A stretch of DNA of 64,000 bases from Halomonas sp. TA22 (GTDB taxonomy: Bacteria; Pseudomonadota; Gammaproteobacteria; Pseudomonadales; Halomonadaceae), in contig NZ_CP053108.1 of NCBI RefSeq assembly GCF_013009075.1, positions 2,046,001 to 2,110,000 of the forward strand, in the 5' to 3' direction. The position numbers and the translations under genes were made by a program. This document shows, in pieces, positions 26,810-36,015 of this stretch; position 1 is the first letter of the stretch; every line of letters starts with the position of its first letter. A model generated the notes under the pieces. It had not been told where the DNA came from and did no database searches. It saw only the letters and a list, made by a program, of their open reading frames with translations.

Positions 26810-28624
26810 TTATAGGCGCTCAATATCGGCGTTATCGCGCAAGTACTCGAGCAGCCCCTGGATGGCGGTCTGAGCCCGCAGTCGCTCGGACATCTGGGCA
26901 ACGAACGACTCGACCTCACCATCCACTTCACCCGCCTGTACCCCATCCAAGGCGATCACCGCCACATTACCTTCGCTAGCGGCATGACCAAAGACGGTGC
27001 CATTATCCGGCCTGGGCAGGCGGAAGGCGGCCTGAAGCACTTCACGCGGTGCACTATTCGACTGGCGATCCGCCTGCTCTACTGTCTGCCATTCGAACAC
27101 CGCCTCCTGACCGTCGCGCAGCTCGGCCACCTGCCGCTCGGCGAGCGTCTGCAAGGCCTCTTGCAGTAGGCGCCGCTCAACGGATGCCGTTACCTGGTCT
27201 CGCACTTCATCCAGAGAGAGGGTGGTTGCCGGCCGGTGCTCGGCGACACGCAACACCATGCGCCGCTCTTCGTCGAGCTCGATCACCTCACTGTTGAAGC
27301 CCTCCTCCAGCACATCGCCGCTGAAGGCTGCCTCCATCACTCCCGGCTCGGAGAGCCCCCCCTGCGCCCCCTCGCGGGATACCCAATCGCTCTCGTGAAG
27401 CGGGGTGCCAATGCTCTGTGCCACGCTCTGCAGATCATCGGCGGCAAAGCTTTCGTCGATCAATTGCTGAACGCGACGATTGAAGTCACTACCTACCGCT
27501 TCCAACGCCACTTCGTCATGCAACTCCTCGCGCATCTCTTCGAACCCAGGCATGTCGAGCTCGGTGGCCTGGATCAGGTGCAAGCCATTGCTGGTTTCGA
27601 CAATGTCGGAGACCTGCCCCGCCTGAAGCGCGAAGGCCGCCTCTTCGAACGCCTCATCGAAGAATCCGCGGCTGATATAGCCAATATCCCCGCCCGCCTC
27701 GGCGGTCGAACCATCGTCGGAGACTTCAGCGGCAAGTTCGGCAAAGGAGTCACCTTGCGCAAGGCGTTCGCGTACCTGCGTGAGCAGCGCCTGGGCCTCG
27801 TCACGGGTGCGCTCACCGTTGAAGTCGACCATGATGTGAGAAATACGGCGCTCGGCATTGGCAGCGCGCTGACGATAGGCATCGCGCAATAGCTGCTCAT
27901 CGACCTCATGCTCTTGGGCCATCAGCTGGCGGTCGACGATGACATACTCCAGGCGCACCTGCTCTGGACGCTGGTAATTGGCTGCATTGGCTTCGTAGTA
28001 GCGCTCAATCTCCTGCTCCGACACCTCGATCGGCGCATCGAGGTCATCAGCCGTCAGCTGCCGATAACGGAACGTACGCGTCTGTCGTTGCAGCTCACCG
28101 AGATGCTCGCGCTCTTCGGGAAGTGTGAAATCACTGAAAGCCAGGCCCTGCTGCAGCTGCTGGCGGCGCATGTCATCACGCAGCTCTTCACGGAAGGCGA
28201 GCGGCGTGTAGCCCGCGCTGGCCAATCGATTGCGAAACAGGTCGGCAGAAAAGCGACCATTTTGATCCTGGAATTCCGGGATATTGATGATGATCTGGTC
28301 AAGCTGACCATCCGACATGTGCAGCCTGCCCCGCTCAGCGTAATCATTGAGCAGCGCATCGGTAATCAGGTCGTCCAATACCTGGTTGCGCAGCGATCGC
28401 TCCTGCTCGGGCGGCACCTGCCCGCTGCGAATCGCGCGCTGCACCTGCATCTCCACCTGTTGACGAGTGATCGTCTGTCCATTGACGTTGGCAACGTCAT
28501 CGGCACCGCTAGTGAATAGACCAATCAACGACTCGACGCCGAACAGGGCCATGGTGACGATGATCGCCCCGATGATGATCTTGGCGCCCCAGCTCTTGGA
28601 GCGATCCCGAATATTCTGCAGCAT
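26810..28624 (-). CDS. ppiD: Periplasmic folding chaperone PpiD
   Basis: 604 residues with a short cytosolic N-terminus and one membrane anchor (IIIGAIIVTMALFGVESLIG, about residues 17-36), then a SurA-like periplasmic region. A parvulin domain lies around residues 265-360 (AERRISHIMVDFNGERT, then GGDIGYISRGFFDEAFEEA). PpiD works beside the Sec translocon on emerging outer-membrane and periplasmic proteins. It follows hupB and lon in the same orientation, as in E. coli and Pseudomonas. Its own terminator lies directly downstream. Confidence 0.95.
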   Translation of the reverse strand: MLQNIRDRSKSWGAKIIIGAIIVTMALFGVESLIGLFTSGADDVANVNGQTITRQQVEMQVQRAIRSGQVPPEQERSLRNQVLDDLITDALLNDYAERGRLHMSDGQLDQIIINIPEFQDQNGRFSADLFRNRLASAGYTPLAFREELRDDMRRQQLQQGLAFSDFTLPEEREHLGELQRQTRTFRYRQLTADDLDAPIEVSEQEIERYYEANAANYQRPEQVRLEYVIVDRQLMAQEHEVDEQLLRDAYRQRAANAERRISHIMVDFNGERTRDEAQALLTQVRERLAQGDSFAELAAEVSDDGSTAEAGGDIGYISRGFFDEAFEEAAFALQAGQVSDIVETSNGLHLIQATELDMPGFEEMREELHDEVALEAVGSDFNRRVQQLIDESFAADDLQSVAQSIGTPLHESDWVSREGAQGGLSEPGVMEAAFSGDVLEEGFNSEVIELDEERRMVLRVAEHRPATTLSLDEVRDQVTASVERRLLQEALQTLAERQVAELRDGQEAVFEWQTVEQADRQSNSAPREVLQAAFRLPRPDNGTVFGHAASEGNVAVIALDGVQAGEVDGEVESFVAQMSERLRAQTAIQGLLEYLRDNADIERL

Positions 28625-28735
28625 GCTGGCCTCAGCGATAAAATTTGCACGAAACGCGACGTATTATACCCAGCACAGACTGATGTCGGCCATCCGACGA
28701 TGTGTCGCCTATCGCTCTGGATACCTTAACCCAAT

Positions 28736-28765
28736 AAAAAGGCGCACCGCTTTCGCGATGCGCCT
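28736..28765 (-). terminator. Rho-independent terminator of hupB
   Basis: AGGCGCACCGC and GCGATGCGCCT (28740-28765) form a stem around TTTC, with one G-T wobble, and U residues follow on the minus strand (28736-28740). It lies 41 bases past the hupB stop. Confidence 0.85.
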
Positions 28766-28805
28766 GGTGACAAGACGGTCATCTCGCTGGGAGCTGGGCC
28801 CTAAC

Positions 28806-29078
28806 TTAGTTGACCGAATCCTTGAGGGCCTTGCCGGCCTTGAAGCTGGGAACCTTGGCTGCACTGATCTCAATCGGCTTGCCCGTCTGCGGATTGCGAC
28901 CGGTACGTGCGGCGCGGTCCTTGACGGTAAAGGTACCAAAACCCACCAGAGAAACGGAATCGCCCTTCTTCAGGCTTTCGGTCACGCTCTCGACCATGGC
29001 ATCAAGCGCACGGCTTGCCGCTGCCTTGGGAATATCCGCAGATGCGGCGATAGCTTCAATCAGCTCGGATTTGTTCAC
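28806..29078 (-). CDS. hupB: DNA-binding protein HU-beta
   Basis: 90 residues, exactly HU length. [10 protein letters not shown] at the start, the [20 protein letters not shown] beta-arm and the proline-tipped GKPIEI region are diagnostic. It packages and bends DNA as homo- or heterodimer. The start codon is GTG at 29078, chosen because AAGGGGTG sits at good spacing and the protein begins correctly there. It has its own strong promoter at 29161-29190 between lon and itself, so HU is expressed separately from lon. Confidence 0.96.
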   Translation of the reverse strand: MNKSELIEAIAASADIPKAAASRALDAMVESVTESLKKGDSVSLVGFGTFTVKDRAARTGRNPQTGKPIEISAAKVPSFKAGKALKDSVN

Positions 29079-29160
29079 ACTTCACCCCTTGACTGTTACG
29101 TAAATTGACTTCTAATCGGCGCGGTTTTCGGGTGGCTTGCTCGATCATATCACGGCGCAG

Positions 29161-29190
29161 TTTATAGCAATGCTGTGAAAGTTATGTCAA
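29161..29190 (-). promoter_or_regulatory. Sigma70 promoter of hupB
   Basis: On the minus strand TTGACA (29185-29190), an 18-base spacer and TATAAA (29161-29166). The transcript would start near 29154 and carry a 5' leader of about 75 bases before the GTG start. Confidence 0.75.
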
Positions 29191-29254
29191 GCAACCTTTG
29201 GCGCCAGCCCCCGCTACAAGGGATTTCACTCCTTGTCATTCGGGAAAATTATCG

Positions 29255-31663
29255 TTAATGAGTACTTATCATCGAACGAGAAGAAGCAGGATCATCAGGC
29301 CGCTTTTCCTCGCCTTTAATGTCTGGCTTTCCTACCAATGCGGCTTCCAGCACTTCATCTATCCATCGAACAGGTCTGATTTCCAAGGCTTCCTTAATGT
29401 TGTCAGGAACCTCTTTGAGATCACGACGATTCTCTTCGGGAATAAGCACCATCTTTATACCACCGCGGCGAGCCGCCAGCAATTTCTCCTTGAGCCCGCC
29501 AATCGGCATGACTTCGCCGCGAAGATTGACCTCACCAGTCATGGCAACGTCACAACGCACCGGCCTCTCCAGGTAGGCCGATACCATGGCGGTGACCATG
29601 GCGATACCCGCGCTCGGTCCATCCTTGGGTGTGGCACCCTCGGGGACGTGGATATGCAGGTCCTCCTTTTCGAAGCGCTCGGGATCGATTCCCAGCTGCA
29701 GGGCGCGCGCCCGAACCACGGTTTGCGCAGCACTCACCGACTCTTTCATGACATCGCCCAGCGAGCCGGTCTTGTTGATGCGCCCCTTGCCGGGGGTGAC
29801 GACCGATTCGATATTGAGCAGCTCGCCGCCTACTGAGGTCCAGGCAAGGCCAGTGACACGCCCTACCTGATCCTGCTTGTCCGCCAAGCCGTAACTGTAG
29901 CGGCGTACACCAGCGTACTTCTCGATCTCCTCGTCGCTCAGCACCTCGGGCGGGTGACCACCCTCCTTGCCCTCCGCCTCGAGGCGCTGTCTAAGCACCT
30001 TGCGGCATACCTTGGCAATCTGCCGCTCCAGCTCACGTACCCCCGCCTCGCGGGTGTAGTAGCGAATCAGTTCCAGCAGAGCGTCATCGGCCAGGCTCAG
30101 CTCATCCTCCTTGAAGCCATTGGCCTTGAGCTGCTTGGGCATCAGATAGCGCTTGGAGATGGCCAGCTTCTCGTCCTCGGTATAGCCCGGCAACCGAATG
30201 ATTTCCATTCGATCACGCAGCGGTCCGGGAATATTCATCGAGTTGGCGGTACAGATGAACATCGTTTCCGACAGGTCGTAATCCAGCTCCAGATAGTGAT
30301 CGCTGAACTTGTCATTTTGCTCGGGATCGAGCACCTCGAGCAGCGCCGAGGCGGGATCGCCACGATGATCCATGCCGATTTTGTCGACCTCGTCGAGCAG
30401 GAACAGGGGATTCTTGACGCCCGCCTTACTCATGCGCTGGATCAGCTTGCCTGGCAACGAACCGATATAGGTGCGCCGATGACCGCGAATTTCGGACTCA
30501 TCGCGCACACCGCCGAGTGCCAGACGCACGTACTTGCGGTTGGTCGCTCGGGCGATGGATTGTCCCAGCGAAGTCTTACCCACCCCGGGCGGACCCACCA
30601 GACACAGCACCGGTCCCTTGAGCTTCTTGACACGCTTCTGGACGGCGAGATACTCGAGGATACGCTCCTTTACCTCGTCGAGCCCATAGTGATCCTCGTC
30701 AAGCACCTTGGCAGCATGGGCCAGGTCATGCTTGACCCGGGTGCGTTTCTTCCAGGGCACAGAAATCAGCCAATCCAAATAGGAGCGTACCACGGTCGCC
30801 TCGGCCGATGTCGGCGACATCATCTTGAGCTTGCCAAGTTCCTGAGCAGCTTTCTCGGCCGCCTCCTGGGGCATGCCCGAGTCCTTGATTGCAAGCTCGT
30901 ACTTCTCCGCCTCGTTAGGCACGTTCTCGAGCTCGCCCATCTCCTTCTGGATGGCCTTCATCTGCTCGTTGAGATAGTACTCGCGCTGCGACTTCTCCAT
31001 CTGGTCCTTGACCCGCGAGCGGATTCGCTTCTCGACCTGGAGCAGATCGATCTCCGACTCGATCAGTGCCATCAGGTGCTCGATCCGGTCACGTACGCGA
31101 TCCATCTCCAGCAGCTGCTGCTTGTCGCCGATCTTCAATGAGAGATGTGCGCAAATGGTATCGACCAAGCGGCTGGGATCCTCGATACCTGACAGAGAGC
31201 TGAGGACTTCGTTGGGCACCTTCTTGGAGAGCTTGACGTACTGCTCGAATTGGTTGAGCAGCACCCGCACCAGCGACTCCTGTTCACGCTCGCTGAGTGG
31301 CTCGCTCTCGCGCACCGTCACCAGGGCATGGCTATAACCGTTCTCGGCAACCGTGACCTCGCCGACATCCACGCGAGAGGCGCCTTCGATCAATACCTTC
31401 ACGGTACCGTCCGGCAACTTGAGCAATTGCATGATCTCGGCCACGGTACCGACAGAGAACATATCCTGACGATCCGGGTCGTCCTGCCCAGCCTCGCGCT
31501 GGGCTACCAGCAGGATGCGCTTATCCGCCTCCATCGCGGCTTCCAGGGCCTGAATCGATTTTTCTCGCCCCACGAACAGCGGAATGACCATTTGCGGATA
31601 CACGACCACATCGCGCAGGGGCAGTAGGGGCAGACTCAAGGTCTGTACGTCGTTCTGCTGCAT
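29255..31663 (-). CDS. lon: ATP-dependent protease Lon
   Basis: 802 residues. N-terminal substrate domain [20 protein letters not shown], coiled region to about residue 300, AAA+ module with Walker [14 protein letters not shown], Walker [13 protein letters not shown], and protease domain with the serine in [11 protein letters not shown] and the lysine in [10 protein letters not shown]. It degrades misfolded and regulatory proteins in the cytosol. GAGGA precedes the ATG. The C-terminal tail is rich in charged residues ([19 protein letters not shown]). Gene order clpX-lon-hupB is the common gammaproteobacterial one. Confidence 0.97.
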   Translation of the reverse strand: MQQNDVQTLSLPLLPLRDVVVYPQMVIPLFVGREKSIQALEAAMEADKRILLVAQREAGQDDPDRQDMFSVGTVAEIMQLLKLPDGTVKVLIEGASRVDVGEVTVAENGYSHALVTVRESEPLSEREQESLVRVLLNQFEQYVKLSKKVPNEVLSSLSGIEDPSRLVDTICAHLSLKIGDKQQLLEMDRVRDRIEHLMALIESEIDLLQVEKRIRSRVKDQMEKSQREYYLNEQMKAIQKEMGELENVPNEAEKYELAIKDSGMPQEAAEKAAQELGKLKMMSPTSAEATVVRSYLDWLISVPWKKRTRVKHDLAHAAKVLDEDHYGLDEVKERILEYLAVQKRVKKLKGPVLCLVGPPGVGKTSLGQSIARATNRKYVRLALGGVRDESEIRGHRRTYIGSLPGKLIQRMSKAGVKNPLFLLDEVDKIGMDHRGDPASALLEVLDPEQNDKFSDHYLELDYDLSETMFICTANSMNIPGPLRDRMEIIRLPGYTEDEKLAISKRYLMPKQLKANGFKEDELSLADDALLELIRYYTREAGVRELERQIAKVCRKVLRQRLEAEGKEGGHPPEVLSDEEIEKYAGVRRYSYGLADKQDQVGRVTGLAWTSVGGELLNIESVVTPGKGRINKTGSLGDVMKESVSAAQTVVRARALQLGIDPERFEKEDLHIHVPEGATPKDGPSAGIAMVTAMVSAYLERPVRCDVAMTGEVNLRGEVMPIGGLKEKLLAARRGGIKMVLIPEENRRDLKEVPDNIKEALEIRPVRWIDEVLEAALVGKPDIKGEEKRPDDPASSRSMISTH

Positions 31664-31699
31664 AGCAGACGGTCCTCAAGATCGGAAGATAGTCAGGTG

Positions 31700-31725
31700 A
31701 TGGGGGCACCGTCCGGGCATTGCAA
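31700..31725 (-). promoter_or_regulatory. Possible heat-shock (sigma32-like) promoter of lon
   Basis: On the minus strand TTGCAA (31720-31725) is followed after 14 bases by CCCCAT (31700-31705), close to the sigma32 pattern of CTTGAA, 13-15 bases, then CCCCAT. It lies 37 bases upstream of the lon ATG. Lon is a heat-shock gene in E. coli, which fits. The -35 match is imperfect. Confidence 0.4.
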
Positions 31726-31763
31726 TCCCGAACCTGGCATTCCGCCAGGCCCAAGCAACGAGC

Positions 31764-31786
31764 AAAGGGCCGCTTTGCGGCCCCGG
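31764..31786 (-). terminator. GC hairpin after clpX
   Basis: GGGCCGC (31767-31773) and GCGGCCC (31777-31783) form a tight stem-loop 20 bases after the clpX stop. On the minus strand only UUU follows, so termination is probably partial. Confidence 0.45.
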
Positions 31787-31802
31787 ACGAACAGCGGACT
31801 GA

Positions 31803-33083
31803 TTACTTGTCCTTGCCAGCCACCTTGCTCTCTTCCTGCTGCGAGTAGATCAAGAGTGGCTCACTGTCACCGGCGATCACCGACTCATCGATGACAACCT
31901 TGGTGACCCCTTCAAGAGAGGGGATTTCATACATGGTATCGAGGAGCACCGATTCAAGAATCGAGCGCAGACCACGCGCGCCGGTCTTGCGTGTCATGGC
32001 CTTGATCGCCACCGCCCTCAGCGCATCCTCACGGAAGTCGAGCTCGACGCCCTCCATCTCGAACAGCTTGGCGTACTGCTTGACCAAGGAGTTCTTGGGC
32101 TCGGTGAGTATCTGTACCAAGGCATCCTCGCTGAGCTCGGTCAGTGTCGCGATGACCGGCAGACGACCAACGAACTCGGGTATCAGACCGAACTTGACCA
32201 GATCCTCCGGCTCGACATCGGAGAGCAGAGCACCGACGCCCTTGTTCTCGTCCTTGCTCTTGACCGTGGCATTGAAGCCGATACCACCTTTCTCGGCGCG
32301 ATCGCGAATCACCTTGTCCAGCCCGGCAAAGGCACCGCCGACGATAAACAGGATGTTTCCGGTATCGACCTGCAGGAACTCCTGCTGGGGATGCTTACGC
32401 CCACCCTGAGGCGGTACCGAAGCGGTAGTGCCCTCGATCAGCTTGAGCAATGCCTGCTGCACCCCCTCGCCCGATACGTCACGGGTAATGGATGGGTTGT
32501 CCGACTTACGAGAGATTTTGTCGATCTCATCAATGTAGACAATGCCGCGCTGAGCCTTCTCCACATCGTAGTCGCACTTCTGCAGCAGCTTCTGGATAAT
32601 GTTCTCGACGTCTTCACCCACGTAGCCCGCTTCCGTCAGCGTCGTGGCGTCGGCGATGGTGAAAGGAACGTTGAGCAGACGAGCCAGAGTCTCGGCCAGC
32701 AGTGTCTTGCCGCTTCCGGTGGGGCCGATCAGCAGAATATTCGACTTGCCGAGTTCGACATCGCTGGACTTAATGTCGGCACGCAGGCGCTTATAGTGAT
32801 TGTAGACCGCAACGGACAGCACCATCTTGGCGCGATCCTGGCCAATCACATACTCGTCCAGGGTATGACGTATTTCGCGCGGAGCCGGAAGGCGATCTTC
32901 ATCGCTTTCTGCGTCGGCTTCGAGGACTTCCTCGCGAATGATGTCGTTGCATAGATCGACACATTCGTCGCAGATATAGACGGACGGGCCTGCAATCAGC
33001 TTACGGACTTCGTTCTGGTTCTTGCCGCAGAACGAGCAGTAGAGCAGCTTGCCGCTATCGTCCTTGCCTTTGCCGTCGGCCAT
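31803..33083 (-). CDS. clpX: ClpX ATPase subunit of ClpXP
   Basis: 426 residues. N-terminal zinc-binding domain with CSFCGK and CDECVDLC, then AAA+ Walker [16 protein letters not shown], Walker [11 protein letters not shown], and the sensor/pore region ([16 protein letters not shown]). It unfolds ssrA-tagged and regulatory substrates and threads them into ClpP. The gene follows clpP by 76 bases in the same orientation, with a GC hairpin in the spacer that may tune the ratio of the two proteins. Confidence 0.97.
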   Translation of the reverse strand: MADGKGKDDSGKLLYCSFCGKNQNEVRKLIAGPSVYICDECVDLCNDIIREEVLEADAESDEDRLPAPREIRHTLDEYVIGQDRAKMVLSVAVYNHYKRLRADIKSSDVELGKSNILLIGPTGSGKTLLAETLARLLNVPFTIADATTLTEAGYVGEDVENIIQKLLQKCDYDVEKAQRGIVYIDEIDKISRKSDNPSITRDVSGEGVQQALLKLIEGTTASVPPQGGRKHPQQEFLQVDTGNILFIVGGAFAGLDKVIRDRAEKGGIGFNATVKSKDENKGVGALLSDVEPEDLVKFGLIPEFVGRLPVIATLTELSEDALVQILTEPKNSLVKQYAKLFEMEGVELDFREDALRAVAIKAMTRKTGARGLRSILESVLLDTMYEIPSLEGVTKVVIDESVIAGDSEPLLIYSQQEESKVAGKDK

Positions 33084-33102
33084 TCGCGTACCTCGTTACG
33101 TA

Positions 33103-33122
33103 CGGCGGCCGCAAAGCCGCCG
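33103..33122 (-). terminator. Intercistronic hairpin clpP-clpX
   Basis: CGGCGGC (33103-33109) pairs with GCCGCCG (33116-33122) around CGCAAA in the clpP-clpX spacer. There is no U tract, so attenuation or mRNA stabilisation is more likely than termination. Confidence 0.4.
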
Positions 33123-33159
33123 AATTGCCTATCGTGAATTCAGTGATGAAGTCACGCTA

Positions 33160-33780
33160 TCAGGATGCCGGACGCTTATCCAGCACGGCATCGATCAAAC
33201 CATACTCCACCGCCTGCGCGCCTTCCATGAAGTTGTCGCGATCCGTGTCCTTGGCGATGGTTTCGATATCCTGACCGGTATGGTAGGCCAGGATACGATT
33301 CAACTTGTGGCGGATATTGAGAATCTCCTTGGTATGGATCTCGATATCCGATGCCTGCCCCTGATACCCGCCCAAGGGCTGGTGGATCATCATGCGAGAG
33401 TTGGGCAGACAGTAACGCTTGCCCTTGGCGCCGCCAGCCAGCAGGAAGGCGCCCATGCTTGCGGCCTGACCGATACAAACCGTCGACACGTCCGGCTTGA
33501 TGAACTGCATGGTGTCGTAGATCGACATGCCAGCCGTCACGGAGCCTCCCGGGGAGTTGATATACAGGTGAATATCCTTGTCAGGATTTTCAGACTCCAG
33601 GAACAGCAACTGCGCGACCACCAGATTGGCCATGTAATCCTCGACCGGCCCCACCAGGAAGATGACGCGCTCTTTGAGCAGACGAGAATATATATCGTAC
33701 GCTCTTTCGCCGCGAGCGCTCTGCTCGACGACCATCGGCACCAGGCCACCGGCGTTCTGAATATCGTAATCGTTACCCAT
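33160..33780 (-). CDS. clpP: ClpP protease subunit
   Basis: 206 residues. The catalytic serine is in [14 protein letters not shown] and the histidine in [14 protein letters not shown]. The nearby [11 protein letters not shown] and [15 protein letters not shown] complete the family pattern. It assembles as a double heptamer and degrades substrates delivered by ClpX or ClpA. The gene lies between tig and clpX, the conserved tig-clpP-clpX order. Its start is the ATG at 33780 ([12 protein letters not shown]). Confidence 0.97.
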   Translation of the reverse strand: MGNDYDIQNAGGLVPMVVEQSARGERAYDIYSRLLKERVIFLVGPVEDYMANLVVAQLLFLESENPDKDIHLYINSPGGSVTAGMSIYDTMQFIKPDVSTVCIGQAASMGAFLLAGGAKGKRYCLPNSRMMIHQPLGGYQGQASDIEIHTKEILNIRHKLNRILAYHTGQDIETIAKDTDRDNFMEGAQAVEYGLIDAVLDKRPAS

Positions 33781-33887
33781 CAGTGATGTCCTTTATCCGA
33801 TGACTCATGTCACGCTCATGCGTCCGCAGAAACGTGGCTATATTAGGCCAGGCTATATAAACAACCTTCGTTACCAATCTAGTCCGA

Positions 33888-33911
33888 CAGGCCCGGCTCA
33901 TGCCAGGCCTG
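33888..33911 (-). terminator. Hairpin between tig and clpP
   Basis: CAGGCC, one mismatch, GGC, TCAT loop, GCC, one mismatch, GGCCTG form a symmetrical stem just after the tig stop. No U tract follows on the minus strand, so read-through to clpP is expected. Confidence 0.35.
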
Positions 33912-33930
33912 GACGATCGGCAACAATGGC

Positions 33931-35292
33931 TCAGGACTTGGACGCCACCTCTTCCTCTTCATTCTCGCCGGCATCGTCCCCCTCGGCCTGCTGCTGGGCT
34001 GCCTGCATCGCTTGTTCGTAGCTCATCTCGGCATCGGCAACGTTGGCCTGACCCAGCAGCACATCCACCGCCTTCTCTTCGAGAATCGCCGACTTGACTT
34101 GGGTTTTGAGCTGATCATTGCTCAGGTAATATTCGACGACCTGTGCCGGATCCTGATACTGCTGCGCCAGCTCCTCGACCTTCGCCTTGATTTCATCATC
34201 GGAAGCGTCAAGCTCATTGGCCTTGATCACTTCAGCGAGCAGCAGACCGACCTGAACACGGCTCTTGGCCTGATCAGCGAAGAGCTCGTTAGGCAACTGG
34301 GAGACATCGAAGTCTTCACCAAGGCCGAACTGCTGAGCCGCCTGACGCTTGAGCGCATCGGTCTCCTGCTGCACCAGGGCCTGCGGAACAGGCACGTCAT
34401 TGGCGTTCTTGAGCGCCTCGAGCACCTGTTGCTTGACACGGTTATCGACGGCTTGAGCCGCCTCACGGGCCATGTTCTTCTTCACTTCGGCGTGAAACTT
34501 TTCGACATCGCCATCCTCCACGCCAAAGCGCTTGATGAACTCTTCATCTACCGCTGCCAGCTCCTGACCGCTGACCTTGTGAACCTTGACCTTGAAGGTG
34601 GCTTCTTGCCCGGCAAGATTCTCAGCTTGGTAGTCCTCCGGGAAGGTCACCTTGATCTCGGTGTCGTCACCAGCCTTGGCGCCCACCAACTGCTCCTCGA
34701 AGCCGGGAATGAAGCTGCCTGAACCCAGCACCAGACTGTGGCCCTCGGCGCTGCCGCCTTCGAAGGGCTCGTCACCCAGAAAACCCTTGAAATCGATGGT
34801 GACTTGGTCACCATCGGCAGCGGCACGATCAATCTCCTCCCATGAGGCGTTTTGCTTGCGCAACGTCTCGATCATCTTCTCGACATCGGCGTCCTGAATC
34901 TCGACGACGGGACGCTCGACCTCGGCACCTTCGATGCTCTTGAGCTCGACTTCAGGATAGATCTCAAGCGTAGCAACGAACTCGAGATCCTTGCCGGCTT
35001 CGTTGACCGTCGGCTCGATTTGCGGGAAACCTGCGGGATTCAGGCTCTCCTGAGTGATTGCCTGAACATAGCGCTCACGCATCACCTCACCCACCACTTC
35101 ATTGCGCACGTCGTGTCCGTAACGTTGACGGACCACAGCCATCGGCACATGACCCTTGCGGAAACCGTTCAAGCGAATATTCTTGGCGGTATCCTTGAGG
35201 CGGGCCGCGACGGCCTGATCGACCTCATCCGCCGGCACCTGAACCTTGACGCGACGTTCGATCTGGGAGGTCGTTTCGACGGAAACTTGCAT
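33931..35292 (-). CDS. tig: Trigger factor
   Basis: 453 residues. N-terminal ribosome-binding region contains GFRKGHVPMAVVRQRYG (the GFRxGxxP signature). A central FKBP-type isomerase domain has VTIDFKGFLGDEPFEGG and IPGFEEQLVGAKAGD. A long helical C-terminus ends in an acidic tail (QQQAEGDDAGENEEEEV). It binds nascent chains at the ribosome exit. The acidic tail fits a salt-adapted proteome. First gene of the tig-clpP-clpX group, with a promoter upstream at 35353-35381. Confidence 0.97.
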   Translation of the reverse strand: MQVSVETTSQIERRVKVQVPADEVDQAVAARLKDTAKNIRLNGFRKGHVPMAVVRQRYGHDVRNEVVGEVMRERYVQAITQESLNPAGFPQIEPTVNEAGKDLEFVATLEIYPEVELKSIEGAEVERPVVEIQDADVEKMIETLRKQNASWEEIDRAAADGDQVTIDFKGFLGDEPFEGGSAEGHSLVLGSGSFIPGFEEQLVGAKAGDDTEIKVTFPEDYQAENLAGQEATFKVKVHKVSGQELAAVDEEFIKRFGVEDGDVEKFHAEVKKNMAREAAQAVDNRVKQQVLEALKNANDVPVPQALVQQETDALKRQAAQQFGLGEDFDVSQLPNELFADQAKSRVQVGLLLAEVIKANELDASDDEIKAKVEELAQQYQDPAQVVEYYLSNDQLKTQVKSAILEEKAVDVLLGQANVADAEMSYEQAMQAAQQQAEGDDAGENEEEEVASKS

Positions 35293-35352
35293 GAATAGTC
35301 CTCTACCGACTGGGGGCGTTGTGTTGAATGCGTTGAATGCTCAAGGGGGGTA

Positions 35353-35381
35353 ATTCTAAGAACCCCGCTGCGCGCTGGCAA
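35353..35381 (-). promoter_or_regulatory. Sigma70-type promoter of tig
   Basis: On the minus strand TTGCCA (35376-35381), 17 bases, TAGAAT (35353-35358), located about 60 bases upstream of the tig ATG. Confidence 0.55.
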
Positions 35382-35587
35382 GCGCGCCTTGTCTCGACTA
35401 TGGGGGCTTGTTGTCTCATCACAAGGGGAAAGGGGTAAATAACCCGCGCCATGGGACGAATCGTCCTGTACGCCATCAAACGACACGATCCCAGAGCACT
35501 GGAAAGAAAAGGTCAGCCATAGCCAGGCCGATACTCAACGACACAAGAGGGATAGATATAAAGAAGGGGAACAGCACGTTCAGGTAA

Positions 35588-35660
35588 TGGGGTGGATGAT
35601 GGGGATCGAACCCACGACCACCGGAGCCACAATCCGGGGCTCTACCACTACCGGGCGCAA
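35588..35660 (-). pseudogene. Broken tRNA-His(GTG) with a foreign, shortened 5' half
   Basis: Read on the minus strand, the 3' portion is a textbook tRNA-His: an anticodon arm CCGGATTGTGGCTCCGG (anticodon GTG), T arm GTGGGTTCGATCCCCAT, acceptor strand CATCCAC, C73 and encoded CCA. The 5' portion is wrong. The expected GTGGATG acceptor strand is replaced by GCGCCCG, which cannot pair with CATCCAC. The D arm reads GTAGTGGTAGAGC, lacking the six bases CTCAGT of a normal GTAGCTCAGTTGGTAGAGC. GCGCCCG is how tRNA-Arg genes begin, so a recombination between tandem tRNAs plus a small deletion is one explanation. Non-functional as drawn. Confidence 0.75.
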
Positions 35661-35783
35661 ACTGGCGATACAAATCCTTGAATTCTTTGATAGGCTAGGC
35701 TTCACGCGTCGGGTGAAGGATGAGCGTGTCATACGCCGCGCCGATATGTGGCGCTAGGCGCCTCGCATCTTGCCCGCACTCAT

Positions 35784-35879
35784 GGAAGAGGATCGACCCC
35801 CGGTGGGGCGGCCAGACTTCAACTCTGGCAGGGGCTGCCAGCGGTCCCTGGTGGGTTCGACTCCCACGCTCTTCCGCCA
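35784..35879 (+). tRNA. selC: tRNA-Sec (selenocysteine, anticodon TCA)
   Basis: 96 bases with the unusual geometry of bacterial tRNA-Sec: acceptor GGAAGAG...CTCTTCC plus G73 and encoded CCA, an extended D stem, anticodon loop ACTTCAA with anticodon TCA, and a long variable arm (GGGGCTGCCAGCGGTCCCT). It matches my memory of E. coli selC closely. It decodes UGA as selenocysteine with SelA, SelB and SelD, none of which is in this window. Selenoproteins such as formate dehydrogenase are expected elsewhere. selC is also a frequent integration target for genomic islands. Confidence 0.93.
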
Positions 35880-36015
35880 CGCCCGCTTCCCGGTGCACTC
35901 TGGCGCGTCTCCCCTCCCGGCCGTATGCGGCTACACTTTGCGATATCGATCGCATCGACAGATGCTGGCTTGCGTGGCTCATGTCGCGCGCACCTCACGG
36001 CCAAAGGAGCCCATC

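Noticed and set aside
29954-31141. Plus-strand open frame of 395 codons opposite lon
   Set aside because: It mirrors the lon coding sequence, with Leu/His-rich composition typical of antisense shadows.
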